From: Undaria pinnatifida
Lineage: Eukaryota > Sar > Phaeophyceae > Laminariales > Alariaceae
NCBI GenBank assembly: GCA_012845835.1
Contig: JABAKD010000007.1
Span: 975,992-1,039,991 of the forward strand
DNA: 64,000 nucleotides
Reading direction: 5' to 3'
Numbering within the stretch: position 1 is the stretch's first letter; each line of letters starts with the position of its first letter. The notes beneath the pieces were generated by a model that saw only the letters and a program-made list of their open reading frames with translations, was not told the DNA's origin and ran no database searches. Shown piece after piece: positions 30,201 to 40,800 of this stretch. Made by a program: the position numbers and the translations under genes.

Positions 30201-30720
30201 TTCGCCGAAAAAGTCTGGTCTAAGGTGGGCCACATTTTCCGAAACATCTTGATTGACGAAAAATCAGACAAGAAAAAACAAAAAACGACAGGTGAGGTCT
30301 TCGCAATGGCACATAGAATACGTGTGCAAACATTCACGGTCTGAATCGAAAAAACGGCGTGGACATTCGCCGGGGAATAACGTGTTTTCTTTTTACGTGA
30401 ACCAACCAGCCCATAGCTATCATACAAGGTTCCGGCTGCCCGCGTTACTAGTTAACAGCGACGGCTATGCTATCATTTAATACCGGGGGTTGATTTCCTC
30501 TTGTGGGGTGGTATCTTTGAGAAGGGCGGTATCCCAGACGACATGCGGTATGCGGGCGAGGTGTACTCAGCTGCGCCACTGAGCACTTTCACCGCAAACA
30601 GGTTAAACTGCTGAGCCATGCTATCTCCTTTAGGACTGGCGGTGTATGATATTGAGACGTTTAGTATGGTATTGAGACAAACTAGTTGGAATTAGCCGCG
30701 GATCATTTTTTGTGCCATGA
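29431..30720. other. No supported gene; GTT microsatellite
   Basis: About nine GTT triplets lie at 30172-30199. Open frames of about 120 codons over 30062-30427 are interrupted by this repeat and have no motif. Confidence 0.4.
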
Positions 30721-32110
30721 AATGGATCATGTTTTTGGATGAAAACTGCTTTTATTTCCGCAGTCCTTGCAAAAAATGGTTACGTTCTTACGTTAAGTGG
30801 ATCATGTTTGCGGTCTAGTCTTCCAAAGGATAAACTTCTCGTGTGAAATTATACTTGTTTTAGTCCTTACAAGGGGTTACGTTCTTGCGTGAACTTGACG
30901 ATGTTTGCCGTCTTCAAAAGGGTAAAGTGCTTGCGTGTAAATGATAGTTGGTTCTAACCCTAACCATAACACATTCCTTCAAAAAGGTTGTGTTCTCGCG
31001 TGAAAATGATACATACTACTTGTTTTAGTCCTTACAAGGGGTTACTTCCTTGCGTGAACTTGACGATGTTTGCCGTCTTCAAAAGGGTGAAGTGCTTGTG
31101 TGAAAATGGTAGTTGGTCCTAACCCTAACCATAACACAGTCCTTAAAGAGGTTGTGCTCTCGCGTGAAAATGATCAAAGTTTTCGTTCTAAAAAGCGTAA
31201 AAAGCTATGTTCTCGCGTGAAATTGGTCATTTTTACAGTCAAAAACAGGGCTAGCTCGAAGTGTATTATGTTGGTTTGCTGTCCTGAGAAGGGTCATGTT
31301 CTTGTGTGAAATTGATATTGTGTGAAACACAAAAAAACGGGTCAAGCTCTTGTTACATATTAATAATTGTTGGATTTCTGACAAGAGTTATGCTCTTAAT
31401 GTGTGAAAAGGTAACTTTTTTGGTATCACAATCTCGTTTCGATATTCTTAGGTGAAAGTGATATTTTTTGCAGTTCTACAGAGAAAGGGCTGTTTTCTTA
31501 TGTGAAGTTGGTCAAGTTTGCTGTCAAAAAAGGGTTGTGTCCTCGTATAAAACTGATAATGTTTGCATTCCTAAAAGGAAACCTATCCTGTCCTCGTGTG
31601 AAGTTTACCGTTTTTCGATCCGAAATTTTCTGTTGTTTTTGTGTAAAATATTTTTTGGGTAAAATATTTTTTGGAGTCCAAAAGGACGTTGAGTTCTTGT
31701 GTGAAGTTGTTTGTTTTTCATTAAAAATAGGGTAAGGGTTTGTGTGACTTTGATCATTTTCTTCAGTTGTAAAAGGAGCTATAATCTTGGGTGAAGTTAC
31801 CCGTTTTGCGGTGCGACATAAATAGGGTAGATTTCTTGTGTGAAATCGGTTTTTTTTGCAGCCTTGTGAAATTGATAAGTTTTGCAGTGCTGAAAGGGGT
31901 TAAGTTGTTGTGTGAAAGTGACAATGTTTGCGGTCGTAAAAAAATGCTCGTTCTTGTGCGACCTTGGTTATTTTGCAGTCCAAATAATATGGGTTGAGAC
32001 TTTGTTGTGTGAAATCGGTCATTTTTACGGTACTAAGTATGGTTGAGTCCTTGGGTTTAATTGATAACTTTTCCGACCCTAAAATATTAACTCTTCTTGT
32101 GTGAAACTGC
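30720..32110 (+). repeat. AT-rich minisatellite array with a 165-bp higher-order repeat
   Basis: About 25 diverged units of 50-60 bases share the core TTCTTGTGTGAAATTGATCA followed by TTTTTGCAGTCCTAAAAAGG and GTT. A longer block beginning TAGTCCTTACAAGGGGTTAC at 30861 recurs at 31026 (offset 165) and is much better conserved, including CCTAACCCTAACCATAACAC in both copies. Open frames across it are short and composition-driven. Confidence 0.75.
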
Positions 32111-32640
32111 TCCACGATCATCGTCTCTCCGTGTATTTTGGTTTTTGGCTTGTCCGTTTGGATACGCGCGGGCGTTTTTTCACCGAAAACGGCGATCTGT
32201 TCAGCCTAAATGGCGTTTGTTGGGCCACGAAGGCGTTTGTTGCACCCAAATGGCGTATATTAGGCCAAGATGGTATTTTTTGTCATAAAATAGTTGCAAA
32301 TGAGGTCACGTCAGCTCTGAATTCGATCGATTTTTAGGGTCGATGCTCATCTTTGCAAGTAGCGTGATACTCGGGTCGCGCGTTTTTACAGATGTACGAA
32401 GTATTTCGCTTTGATGATACATGATTCCCCTGGGGTTTGGCAGCAAAGGGAGGCCGATTTTCACGACTATAGTCTATAGTAGATACAATAATACTAATTA
32501 CGCAAACCGGAAGGAAAAAAAAAACGGCTTTGTATTCCAAGTTATTTTTCATTGTAGAAGGTGAAACACTGGGGTTAGCTAGAGAGCGCGCGAAGCGACC
32601 GAACCGACTGTCAGGGTTTTGCTGGTGGTGAGGGACGGCG
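32111..32640. other. No supported gene
   Basis: Transition out of the minisatellite. Between 32150 and 32280 there are four loose copies of GGCGTTTGTTGGGCC/AAATGGCGTATATTAGGCC-like 25-30-base units. Confidence 0.35.
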
Positions 32641-32770
32641 GGGATCAACGATGATGGTTTGGGTGATGATGTTGTTGTTCGTTCTCACACCAACCCGTCA
32701 TGGACATTGCCTAGTCCCCGGTCACAGGACAGGCTGCAATGACGCGGAGTCGAATGATACCTCAAACGAA
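32640..32770 (-). mobile_element. LINE 3'-end remnant
   Basis: On the minus strand, CCTGTCCTGTGACCGGGGACT is followed at matching distance by GTTGGTGTGAGAACGAACAA and CAACATCATC. This matches the LINE end at 4190-4120 (CTTGTCCTGTGACCACGGAC, then TTAATGTGAGAACAACAACA). No RT-coding sequence was recognised upstream. Confidence 0.5.
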
Positions 32771-32884
32771 AAACACCAAAAGTATTTTTTCTTAACAGTA
32801 CACACAACCGATAGGAAATGGGCTTCTTGCCGACGCTATATTATCTGCTGCTGGGGAGATAATCGGAATTTACTATCTACGAAC

Positions 32885-33006
32885 TATCTACGAAGGGGGG
32901 GGGGGGGTAGCGCTGTTTCAGTCTTGGAAAATGTGTGAAGAGCCACGTCAAGGATACGTCAATGGCACGTCAATGGCTTGTCAATGGCACGTCAATGACA
33001 CGTCAA
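32885..33006 (+). repeat. Poly-G tract and GGCACGTCAAT minisatellite
   Basis: A G-rich run (32896-32908) is followed by about five tandem units of roughly 12 bases with the consensus GGCACGTCAATG. Confidence 0.85.
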
Positions 33007-33740
33007 GCACAGGAAAACGTGTGCCGACAAGGTTGTAGGGGCGAGTGTTCTGCACTATTGTTGTATCGTATGAATAGTATACAGGTGTCAGTCAAGGACA
33101 ATTAACAAAAGTATTATCATGGCGTCCCTGCTTCTTGGGACAGCAATTATCTGAAAGCGAAAGACGAGAAGGAAAACGTGTACACGTCCAGTGTAGATGG
33201 TCGAAATCGGGACGACGGTATGAAATAGGCGATGTCGTTGAGAACGATATAGAGGGGCGCGACTAGCGAATATGCGCTGTACAGAATGCTTAAGGTGGGG
33301 GGCAAGACGGCCATGGCCCGAGGAGCGAAAAAGTTCTACTTGGACGGGGGTGAAGCGGCGAAGAAAGGAGGGCGGGAGAACGTGGCTGGTTCCAGACGAG
33401 TTCCCTGACCGTTCCGCGGAAAGAAGGGCGGCAATCAAGCTGGTGGCGAGCGATGGGGTTGTTTTTGACAGAGACAGGGATGGTGTGGGATTACATCCAT
33501 TCTGCTTTTCCTCCCTTAATGTTTCCCCCCCCCCCCCGCTGATTAACGAAAGCGTAAATGAAATAAATTCGTACCATGGTATTTTCACTCAATTCAGTTT
33601 GTTGAGCTCGATGAAAAAACAAGCGTCATCGCATAAACTGCTGTTATGCGCGAAAGAGCGTCCGATTATGCCAAAACCAGTGCCAGCAGAACGGATACAA
33701 GCCAAATACTGTGGCTGTCGAAAGCGTTCGCCAGATGTGG
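33007..33740. other. No supported gene
   Basis: Opposed open frames of 159-166 codons overlap at 33088-33751, neither with a recognisable motif. Confidence 0.3.
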
Positions 33741-33749
33741 ATGGACAAT

Positions 33750-34100
33750 AAAAGAGGACCGAGTAACACGTAGTAGGGAGAGGGAAGGCGTACGGCCGAC
33801 GTTTGGCTGAGTGACCAAATGGAAGGAGGACGACTAGGGTAGGAGGCAGTGCATCTAGGAATAGGAACAGAGCCCATTATCGGCTAAAAATCGTGCCGTG
33901 TTGGGTGTGGAGGCTACTTTTTTGCATGCGGCTAACACCGAGACGGGTCGGTTACGTTTTTTCTTGAGGAGCGTGCTTAGAGGGACGTGGCGATCCTACA
34001 TGGTGTAGATGTATGTAACCCCTCCCGTCCGGTCTCGAACGGGTTCGTGGACAACGGTGAAATGACTACGCAACAAGTGAGTACGCCCCTTGTCTCTAAC
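33750..34100 (+). repeat. Diverged third copy of the family A LINE-like end
   Basis: GGTCTCGAACGGGTTCGTGG, TGAAATGACTACGCAACAAG and TGAGTACGCCCC (34033-34095) resemble 4050-4112 and 63820-63885. AGGAATAGGAACAGAGCCC (33856) resembles the sequence just before them. About 150 bp of unmatched sequence lies between these parts. Confidence 0.4.
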
Positions 34101-34560
34101 GGGAGTGCTGGTATTTTGGGCAATAGTTCGCGAAGCACGGACAATACTGTCTGGTTGTATATCAGTCTGGTGACTGGGAATATCGAGGAGATGAACAGAA
34201 AAAGGCGGTTCAGACGCTGTTACTCAAGTAACGCATTGCATGCAGTGATAGTACAAAAAAATCGTACATGTATGAACCACCTGGTTTTGTTGAGTGGAGA
34301 AGGCGTGCTGTTTTCGGAATATGCATCATATAAATGACTTCGCACCGAAACGTGTATACCTGTAAAGCTCGACCACCATAGCACTGACCGCGGTACGGCA
34401 GTTTCACATCCACCTTTTTGAGGCCAGCACACATCGACCATAGATACACCAAACCACCGAACAGCCCGGGCTGGTTCGACGGGCCGATTCTGTAACCGAC
34501 AAATATTTTTTGCTTTCCCTCCGAAAAATCTCAAAGTATCGTGAAGTTGCTGGAGAATAC
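34101..34560. other. No supported gene
   Basis: Nothing recognised apart from short open frames on both strands. Confidence 0.35.
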
Positions 34561-34659
34561 ATAAGGGAGGAGAGGTTTTCTCACCGCGTTGTTCACCAGA
34601 CCCTCGCCGAGATGATCACCAACAAACGCGCCAAGCGCCGCAAACATAAGGAGGAGCAA

Positions 34660-35300
34660 GAAGCACCACCAGCGAAACTTCGCCGCCATCTTGGGGTACC
34701 GAACATCATGCCATGGCGTCATGATGCCACGGTGGCATGGTACAGAGAGCGGCGGGTCAAAGGTTCGAAGAGGGGGGAGGGGAGCCAAATATTAAAACAT
34801 GGAACGGTATCATTGTTGTCGTTCGCACCGGTTCTCCTTGAGAAATGTCGCGCCAGCGAACGTTCCTCGCCACCTTGGGGCACCGTTAAACATTGCCCCA
34901 AGACAAATAAGGAAATGGAACGCGGTGACCATTCGGGATGTCAACGCTACGACAACATAAACCACCGACGAACCCTCCTCGACATCTTGGGGTAGGTAGC
35001 ATACAACATGTCGTCATGCCACGATGATATCATGATTGCGTGACGAGGCCATGGTACAGAGGGCGGCGGGTCCGAGATGGATGCGCTGGCGGGGGCGGGG
35101 GGCGGTGAAGGCAAACATTATCTGGAATGCGCCGGCGAACGTTCCTCGTTATCTTAGGTACAGTAAGCTGAAGCATACCATAAGATGTCGCGATGTGATC
35201 CAAAGAGCGTTGGGTACGGAGTGCGACGGGGGTGGGGGGAGTCAAACGTTAAAACCTGGCACGCTGTTGTTGCCGTCGGTGATGACAACGAACGCACCAA
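34660..35300 (+). repeat. Diverged tandem repeat with CATCTTGGGGTACCG anchor
   Basis: Anchors near 34688, 34871, 34984 and 35151 are followed by A.CAT, TGTCGTGATG and TGGTACAGAG.GCGGCGGGTC-like sequence. Units are 110-180 bp. The 161-codon plus frame 34510-34995 spans two units and is very basic near its start, but its repeat content argues against a gene. Confidence 0.55.
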
Positions 35301-35700
35301 CAACGACGTGCCGATAACTCGTCGGCAACGCGTCGAGAATACTTGTGCTAGTAGCTTTGTGATTGTGTGGGCCCGGTATCCCCACTTCAGCTGTACCCGC
35401 AAAAGAGGCTAACCCTTCTATTAACAGAACGGCACTCATCATACGTTTTGGGGACTAATTACTTGAAATTAGAGTTGGATCATGTTCGCATGTGGTGCAA
35501 AACGGCTAAAAATTTCCATGTGGATAACGAGGTGTCGAAAACCGAACAACCAGCCCAGCTAGCTTTCGACGACAGCTTGCGCCCATATGAGATGGACACT
35601 CGCATACACGGAGTAGATCTGTCCTATCTGTGCGAGTGTATCAAACAACCGCACGCAGCCGATAGTCGACCGTCGTCATTCACGTTCTCACCGTGGCTCA
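35301..35700 (+). other. Unassigned open frame
   Basis: A 123-codon plus frame (35367-35738) has fairly ordinary composition (for example LELDHVRMWCKTAKNF and EMDTRIHGVDLSYLCECI) but no recognisable family and no context. It may be chance. Confidence 0.2.
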
Positions 35701-35702
35701 TT

Positions 35703-36375
35703 CAGGCTTGCAGCAGGTCAGCAGGTACGAGGATGTAGGATCTGCTCTGCGCTCTGCGCGGTGGTTTCTCCTGCGCATGGATTTCTTCCAACCGGTGTCG
35801 TTTCGGAAAACAAAAGAGCTGGGCGTTGAACGAGCGCACGGGGGAGCGCTGGACTAGCGCACAGCGGACGTGCTGTTGGGTGCTGGTAGACTCCAGCCTG
35901 CCGTAGTCTAGCAGCTGGAGAATCCTCTCGGGGTGAGTAGCAGCGATGTGGATTTGGTGCTGGAACGGGCTCCTCTTTTCGGGGCCGGCTCAACGAAAAA
36001 GCATGGGCCGTTTTGTCAACCCTAGGACCCAGGGAAAAAATGCCTGCCAAGACTTACGAACACTGTTTTTCGTGACCAAGGGCGAGAGCATCGCAGCTAG
36101 CGTCGCGTATCGCGTCTGCTGGTGGAGGAGAAGTAGAGGCATGCATTGAGCATGCACGGTTTGGTCGATACTCTCCGATGGGAGTGCGGCATTGTGTCTT
36201 GGTGGGTTCCGATGATCATGCGTTTCGTCGCGTACAACAGAAGCGGTGTTGAGTGCTGCGTGTTGGGGGCGTTTTTGAATTTCGGCAACTTCTTTCTGCT
36301 GCAACAGCAGTTCACTCACCAACCTGTCATGATACTCAGGCCTCTCGGAGATCTTCGCCGGAGAAAGGCCAGCTC
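35703..36375 (-). pseudogene. Possible decayed protein-coding segment, unknown family
   Basis: In one minus-strand frame the translation is open from about 36375 to 35705 except for one TGA near 35989. It reads PEYHDRLVSELLLQQKEVAE, then a polar region, then after the stop KRSPFQHQIHIAATHPERIL and QLLDYGRLEST, and later RLEEIHAQEKPPRRAQ. The composition is protein-like and the two halves share a frame, so a gene with one nonsense change or an exon pair is possible. No family is recognised. Confidence 0.3.
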
Positions 36376-37064
36376 ACGCCAGTCGTCTACGTGAGCCACG
36401 CGATAGGCTGGAGCTTGGGGAAGGCGAGGAAATGCCGACAAGTGCAATTGGAGGCAGTCATTCGTACTAGCTATATATAGGGCGAGGCTCGGGCGAAGTG
36501 CGATACTCAGCAAGGGAAAGCTGAGCATGTGAGTGTAGAACAGAACATTGTGCGGAGTTTTTCAGACGCGTGTACTATTTTACGGACGAATTTCGATCCA
36601 CGATCCACGCTCTCACCCGCTGGCTACATAGCAATTGATGTCCTACAACAGAACTACGCTGCCTTCTATGGTGCAGTAGTACCGTACTAGAAGAGCAGCA
36701 CACAACAAAGAGAATACATGCCAGGTACTGAATAGCACCCAAGATAACATCGCTGAATCGAGCTCCAATTGCGGTCGCGTGCATCTTTAGTCTTTAGCAG
36801 GTCCGGCTGTTCACGTTTACGGGCCATAGGAAACAGGATCAAGGCACGGGCGTAGACCCAACCCAACCCCTAAACCCCAACCCTAACCCTGACTCCAACC
36901 CACAAGCCGCAGCCTAAACGGGCCAAAACTCACCAGAGACGAGGCTGGGCCGCTCTCCCATCGAGCGATAAAAACACGTGAAAATTCTGAACTGCGGACC
37001 AGGTTGCGACATGCGGGCTACGCCTACCCAATATACAGGGCTGTTCACGGGTCAGGGGGGTTTC
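36376..37064. other. No gene; short telomere-like stretch
   Basis: CCTAAACCCCAACCCTAACC lies near 36869-36888. It is short and degenerate and sits beside pentamer repeats, so it is interstitial rather than a chromosome end. Confidence 0.5.
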
Positions 37065-37073
37065 AAAATGTCG

Positions 37074-37172
37074 CGGGTCGGGTCGGGTCGGGTCGGGTCG
37101 GGTCGGGTCGGGTCGGGTCGGGTCGGGTCGGGTCGGGTCGGGTCGGGTCGGGTCGGGTCGGGTCGGTCGGGT
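37074..37172 (+). repeat. GGGTC pentamer array
   Basis: About 19 near-perfect GGGTC units, entered through TTTCAAAATGTCGC and left through TTTCCAAATCTCGCGGGTCG. The Arg-Val-Gly-Ser and Arg-Pro-Asp-Pro-Thr frames are artefacts. Confidence 0.97.
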
Positions 37173-37244
37173 CAAGAATTTCCAAATCTCGCGGGTCGGG
37201 TGGGGTCATAACCCACGAAATACTGCTGTTCAATCGCGGGGCAA

Positions 37245-37415
37245 GCCACCATTACCCGCGGGTTGTTTTTGGCTGACCCGCTGGTCGAACCCGCGGATCT
37301 GGCCTGCGGGTTCGCCTTTTCAAACCTGCAGCTGCCTGCGGGAGGGCCCTTGTCGTGCCGGTGCCCCGCAGGCAGGACCCGCGGATCCGACCCGCGGGCC
37401 CGAAAAGGAAACTTG
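37245..37415. repeat. GC-rich foldback beside the GGGTC array
   Basis: ACCCGCGGGTT, GACCCGCTGGTCG and GAACCCGCGGATCTG on the left face GGACCCGCGGATCCGACCCG on the right. CCTGCGGG and CCCCGCAGG lie inside. Several competing stems are possible. Confidence 0.6.
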
Positions 37416-37859
37416 CCACATCCTGTACGAAAGCCTCTCTCGTATCGATACTCCGATCGTACGCCATCATAGCGCCCAGAACAATCATACCAGGCAGTAA
37501 CTTCTCGTAGCAGGCATAAAGTATTACGTGAATCCCGTGACGGATGAAGCCGTGGATATTTTATAAACAAAATTGAAGGACGTCAGCCGTGAGTTCGACG
37601 AATTTCAGGTCAACCCTCATCTTTGCCAGCTGCGTTGTTGGTACTTGTAATATACACTATAGGTGAGTTTTTATTAGGAAATATTATCCAGGCACATTGC
37701 CATCAACCCAAGTCCACTAAAAAAATCCAGGCCACACACTCTTGTTGCGTTGCAGAATACAACAATGAAGACGACACATGGCCGTATAAGAACCCATGTA
37801 CGACGTACGTACACACATTGAATAGTTCCCGGTAAGAACTTATCACACCGGCACGAAAT

Positions 37860-38075
37860 ATGGCCAAACGTAAAAAGGCAAGAGCAGTCGTGGAAGCACC
37901 ACCAGCAGCAGCAGCAGCCGCGGCAGCAGCAGCCGCGGCAGCAGCACCAGCAGTAGCAGACCCCGGATCCTTGCGGATCGCAGCCCCTGCTGGCGGATCC
38001 ACCGCCGCCCCAGTTGTTGTCTTGCTGCCGGAGGCGGCTCCGCTAGGCTGCTTGCCGGCGCTGGAGACTGCATAG
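37860..38075 (+). CDS. Weak candidate: Ala-rich ORF
   Basis: A 71-codon frame begins MAKRKKARAVVEAPP, then a run of 14 Ala coded by a mixed GCA/GCC tract (37903-37950), then VADPGSLRIAAPAGGSTAAP. After the stop, the third frame stays open to about 38238 (DCIDSSLVGVEAEAMRLEL and more), so a frameshift or intron could extend it. The polyalanine may equally be a chance reading of a CAG-type repeat. No family is recognised. Confidence 0.2.
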   Translation: MAKRKKARAVVEAPPAAAAAAAAAAAAAAPAVADPGSLRIAAPAGGSTAAPVVVLLPEAAPLGCLPALETA

Positions 38076-38394
38076 ATAGCTCGCTCGTCGGGGTGGAAGC
38101 AGAAGCCATGAGGCTAGAGCTGTCAGGTCGACCCGGCGGTCTAGCGCTACGGGCACGGCTAAGTGCGAATGTGTGGGTTGCGCTTGTCCTCATTTTTCGC
38201 GCGCACACCGCACAATGCTGCGAACAATACCGGTAAAAAAACTCAGAGCACGACATGCTGGGAAAAGTACGAGGGACCAAGAACCAACCAACCGCCCAAG
38301 ATATAAATCCAGACATGTTTTGACTCATGACTTTTCGACTTTGACCCGGGAGATACATCACGGATCCAGTCGACCCGACACGCATGAAACGCAC

Positions 38395-38600
38395 CTCACG
38401 GGTCGCTCGGAATGTGGCGGGTCTGGTCGGGTTGGGTCCGATCAAGAGGTTTCAAAATATCGCGGTTCTGGTCGGTTCGGGTCTGGTCGGGTCGGGTCAA
38501 GGGGTCTCAAAATATCGCGGGTCGGGTCAAGACGTCTCGATGTTTTCGTGGGTCGGGTCGGGTCAGCTGACGCGACCCGACCCGACCCGTGAGGTTTGCC
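38395..38600. repeat. GGGTC-family foldback
   Basis: Imperfect GGGTCGGGT runs preceded twice by TCAAAATATCGCGG (38452, 38507) end in a perfect 15-bp inverted repeat. GGGTCGGGTCGGGTC (38550-38564) pairs with GACCCGACCCGACCC (38574-38588) around a 9-base loop. Confidence 0.85.
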
Positions 38601-40380
38601 CTTACCCGTGAGCAGTCCTGCAAATATCAAGACTAAAAATCACGAACCGAGCTGATGATATCCCACTTTATAATCTGTGTCATTCATAGCACACAGATAC
38701 TTGTTCGACGGTATATGATGTGCATGGCCTACACGAAGATGGATCATGTTGCCGGATGAGAGCCGTGTGATCTGCACGATGTCGAACATCTTTCCGGGGT
38801 GGGATATGCACCACGCAGATCCTGCATATTACCATACCTAGAGTAAAAACAGATACATGATCCATAGGATCTACTTCGTAATAGTAATAGATGATCTATG
38901 GATCTGCAGTAGATCACCGTCTGTCCGATGCGTGGAAGGCTTCGCTCCAAATCGGCGCGACCAGATGATAAGAGCTACTACTGCTGTATTTCTGTGCTGG
39001 CGAGGTGGGCGTTAGCGTTGCGCGTGCACGGGCGTGGTGTTGTATTGTAGCTTGGTGATTGTGTGAGGGCATGATGCGATAGCGGCGATTCAACGTGGAC
39101 ACAAAGAGCGCAAGCTCGGATAGTAAGCCATGGCGCGCTCGGAACACAGACATTGCGTATCTTTACACACCACCGTACATTTAGAAAATTGATAAATGCT
39201 CTCCGCGTGTAAGATCGTTTTGTTTTCACCGAAAGTCATATTTGCACGCTGCGTGCGATACTTCGATCGCGCGTGTTACGGGGTGTGTATGGTGTATGCC
39301 CTCGTGTGTATGCCCTCGTGAAGGACACAGGTCGGTGACTTCCCTGCTGATGCCAGGGTCAACAGGGCTAAGACGTTCAGCCTCGTTGTGGGCGCGGAAA
39401 CTATATAACCCGCACTGAGGGTGAAAAAAAGCTGTGGAACCGAGGATGTGAACCGGTATACGTAGGGCGTTGTTATGGGTTTTCGCACTCTTTGTAGTAC
39501 GTTAACTTTCGGGGTGGTTTACGTACAAAGCTTGATTTAGGTGGTGCATTTGGGCTAAATAGAGAGCTACCGTTGTCGCAAGCAAAGCCTACGTACCGAC
39601 TGCTCCTACCGATTGCTGTAGATTCGATATTCTCCCTGTGTACTTATTCCCTGTATGTGTTGCAAGCCAGCAGAAGTCTAGCCCAGTCTTGATCCTCGGG
39701 TTAGTGCTGTTGGAGTCATCGCGCAACATGCGGTTGGTGTAAATCGCGAATGCTCCTATGATATCTCATCTCTTCTGCTATTGACGATATGGCAATCGCA
39801 AACTAACACACCGGTGATGATGTAATGATGCAATTATGCTACGATGAAATTATGGAACCAAGACCGACGGGTGAGATCACTGGCGTTCTGCATCGGGCGG
39901 ACGAGCGGTGCACTTGATCCTAAAAGGTCTTGGAATGTCCATAATGTCCATTCACATCACACACTACCATGGAGTACAGGAATCGAAGGTGCTAATGATG
40001 TATCAAAGGGAAACGTATTTTTCAGGAGGTAGTGTAAGAAAAAAGGGACGATTACCAGGTACAGCACTAGTGGCACGTAGCGTTAGCAGCCCGTGCTGCT
40101 ACGGTATACCAGGTATGTGAAAGACGGTGTACGTGAGCTACGATGCAAGGAAAGTCTCCAACGTATCAATAGCACGGCATGATGCTACCTGCTGTAGTCG
40201 CACTGCTGCTGCACGGTCTCACCATTAGTATACGGCTGACAACATCGTACCTGACATGTACTGGATAAAGTTTGGTTGCTATAGTTGGGCCCCGATACAT
40301 GCCGCTTTGTACAATGTGGACACTAAAGATGCATACAAAGTAGTCCATGCAGTGCCCCGATACGATGCCAATCGCTTGCT
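38601..40380. other. No supported gene
   Basis: Nothing beyond GATC-rich short palindromes (38690-38915) and open frames of 80 codons or fewer. Confidence 0.4.
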
Positions 40381-40417
40381 GGTACTACTACTACTACTAC
40401 TATTACTACTACTGCTG
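40381..40417 (+). repeat. TAC/TGC trinucleotide tract
   Basis: GGTACTACTACTACTACTAT and then ACTACTGCTGC: a short TAC microsatellite. Confidence 0.9.
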
Positions 40418-40514
40418 CATGGTAATGGGGGTCACGGTCGGGGCTGGAGGTCAGGTTTGGGGTGGGCTGGATCGACTCGAAGAGTACCAATAAAACACAG
40501 CAAATGTCACGTAT

Positions 40515-40800
40515 TTTCACGGGTCGGGTGGCTTCTTGTGGGTCGGGTCATGTCGGCTCGGCTCGGCTCGGCTCGGCTCGGCTCGGCTCGGCTCGGCTCG
40601 GCTCGGCTCGGCTCGGCTCGGCTCGGCTCGGCTCGGGTCGGGTCGGATCGGGTCGGTTCGGGTCGGGTCGGGTCGGGGTGATCTGACACCACCCGTGAGA
40701 TTTGAAAAACTCCTGACACGACCCGACGCAACCCGTGATACTTCGAACACCTCCTGACCCGACCTGACTCGACCCCGCGGATCCGTGAAAACCCGTGCAA
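40515..40800. repeat. GGCTC pentamer array inside a GGGTC foldback
   Basis: About 16 GGCTC units (40555-40633) pass into GGGTC units and then into opposite-strand ACCCGAC motifs (40715-40770). The ends TTTTCACGGGTCGGGT (40515) and CCGTGAAAACCCGTG (40783) are inverted relative to each other. Confidence 0.85.

Noticed and set aside
33088-33751. Opposed 159- and 166-codon open frames
   Set aside because: No motif in either, they overlap on opposite strands, and there is no repeat or homology support.
34510-34995. 161-codon basic open frame
   Set aside because: It spans two units of a diverged tandem repeat, so openness is more likely fortuitous.
36860-36900. Telomere
   Set aside because: Only two or three degenerate CCCTAA-type units, internal to the window and flanked by ordinary sequence on both sides.
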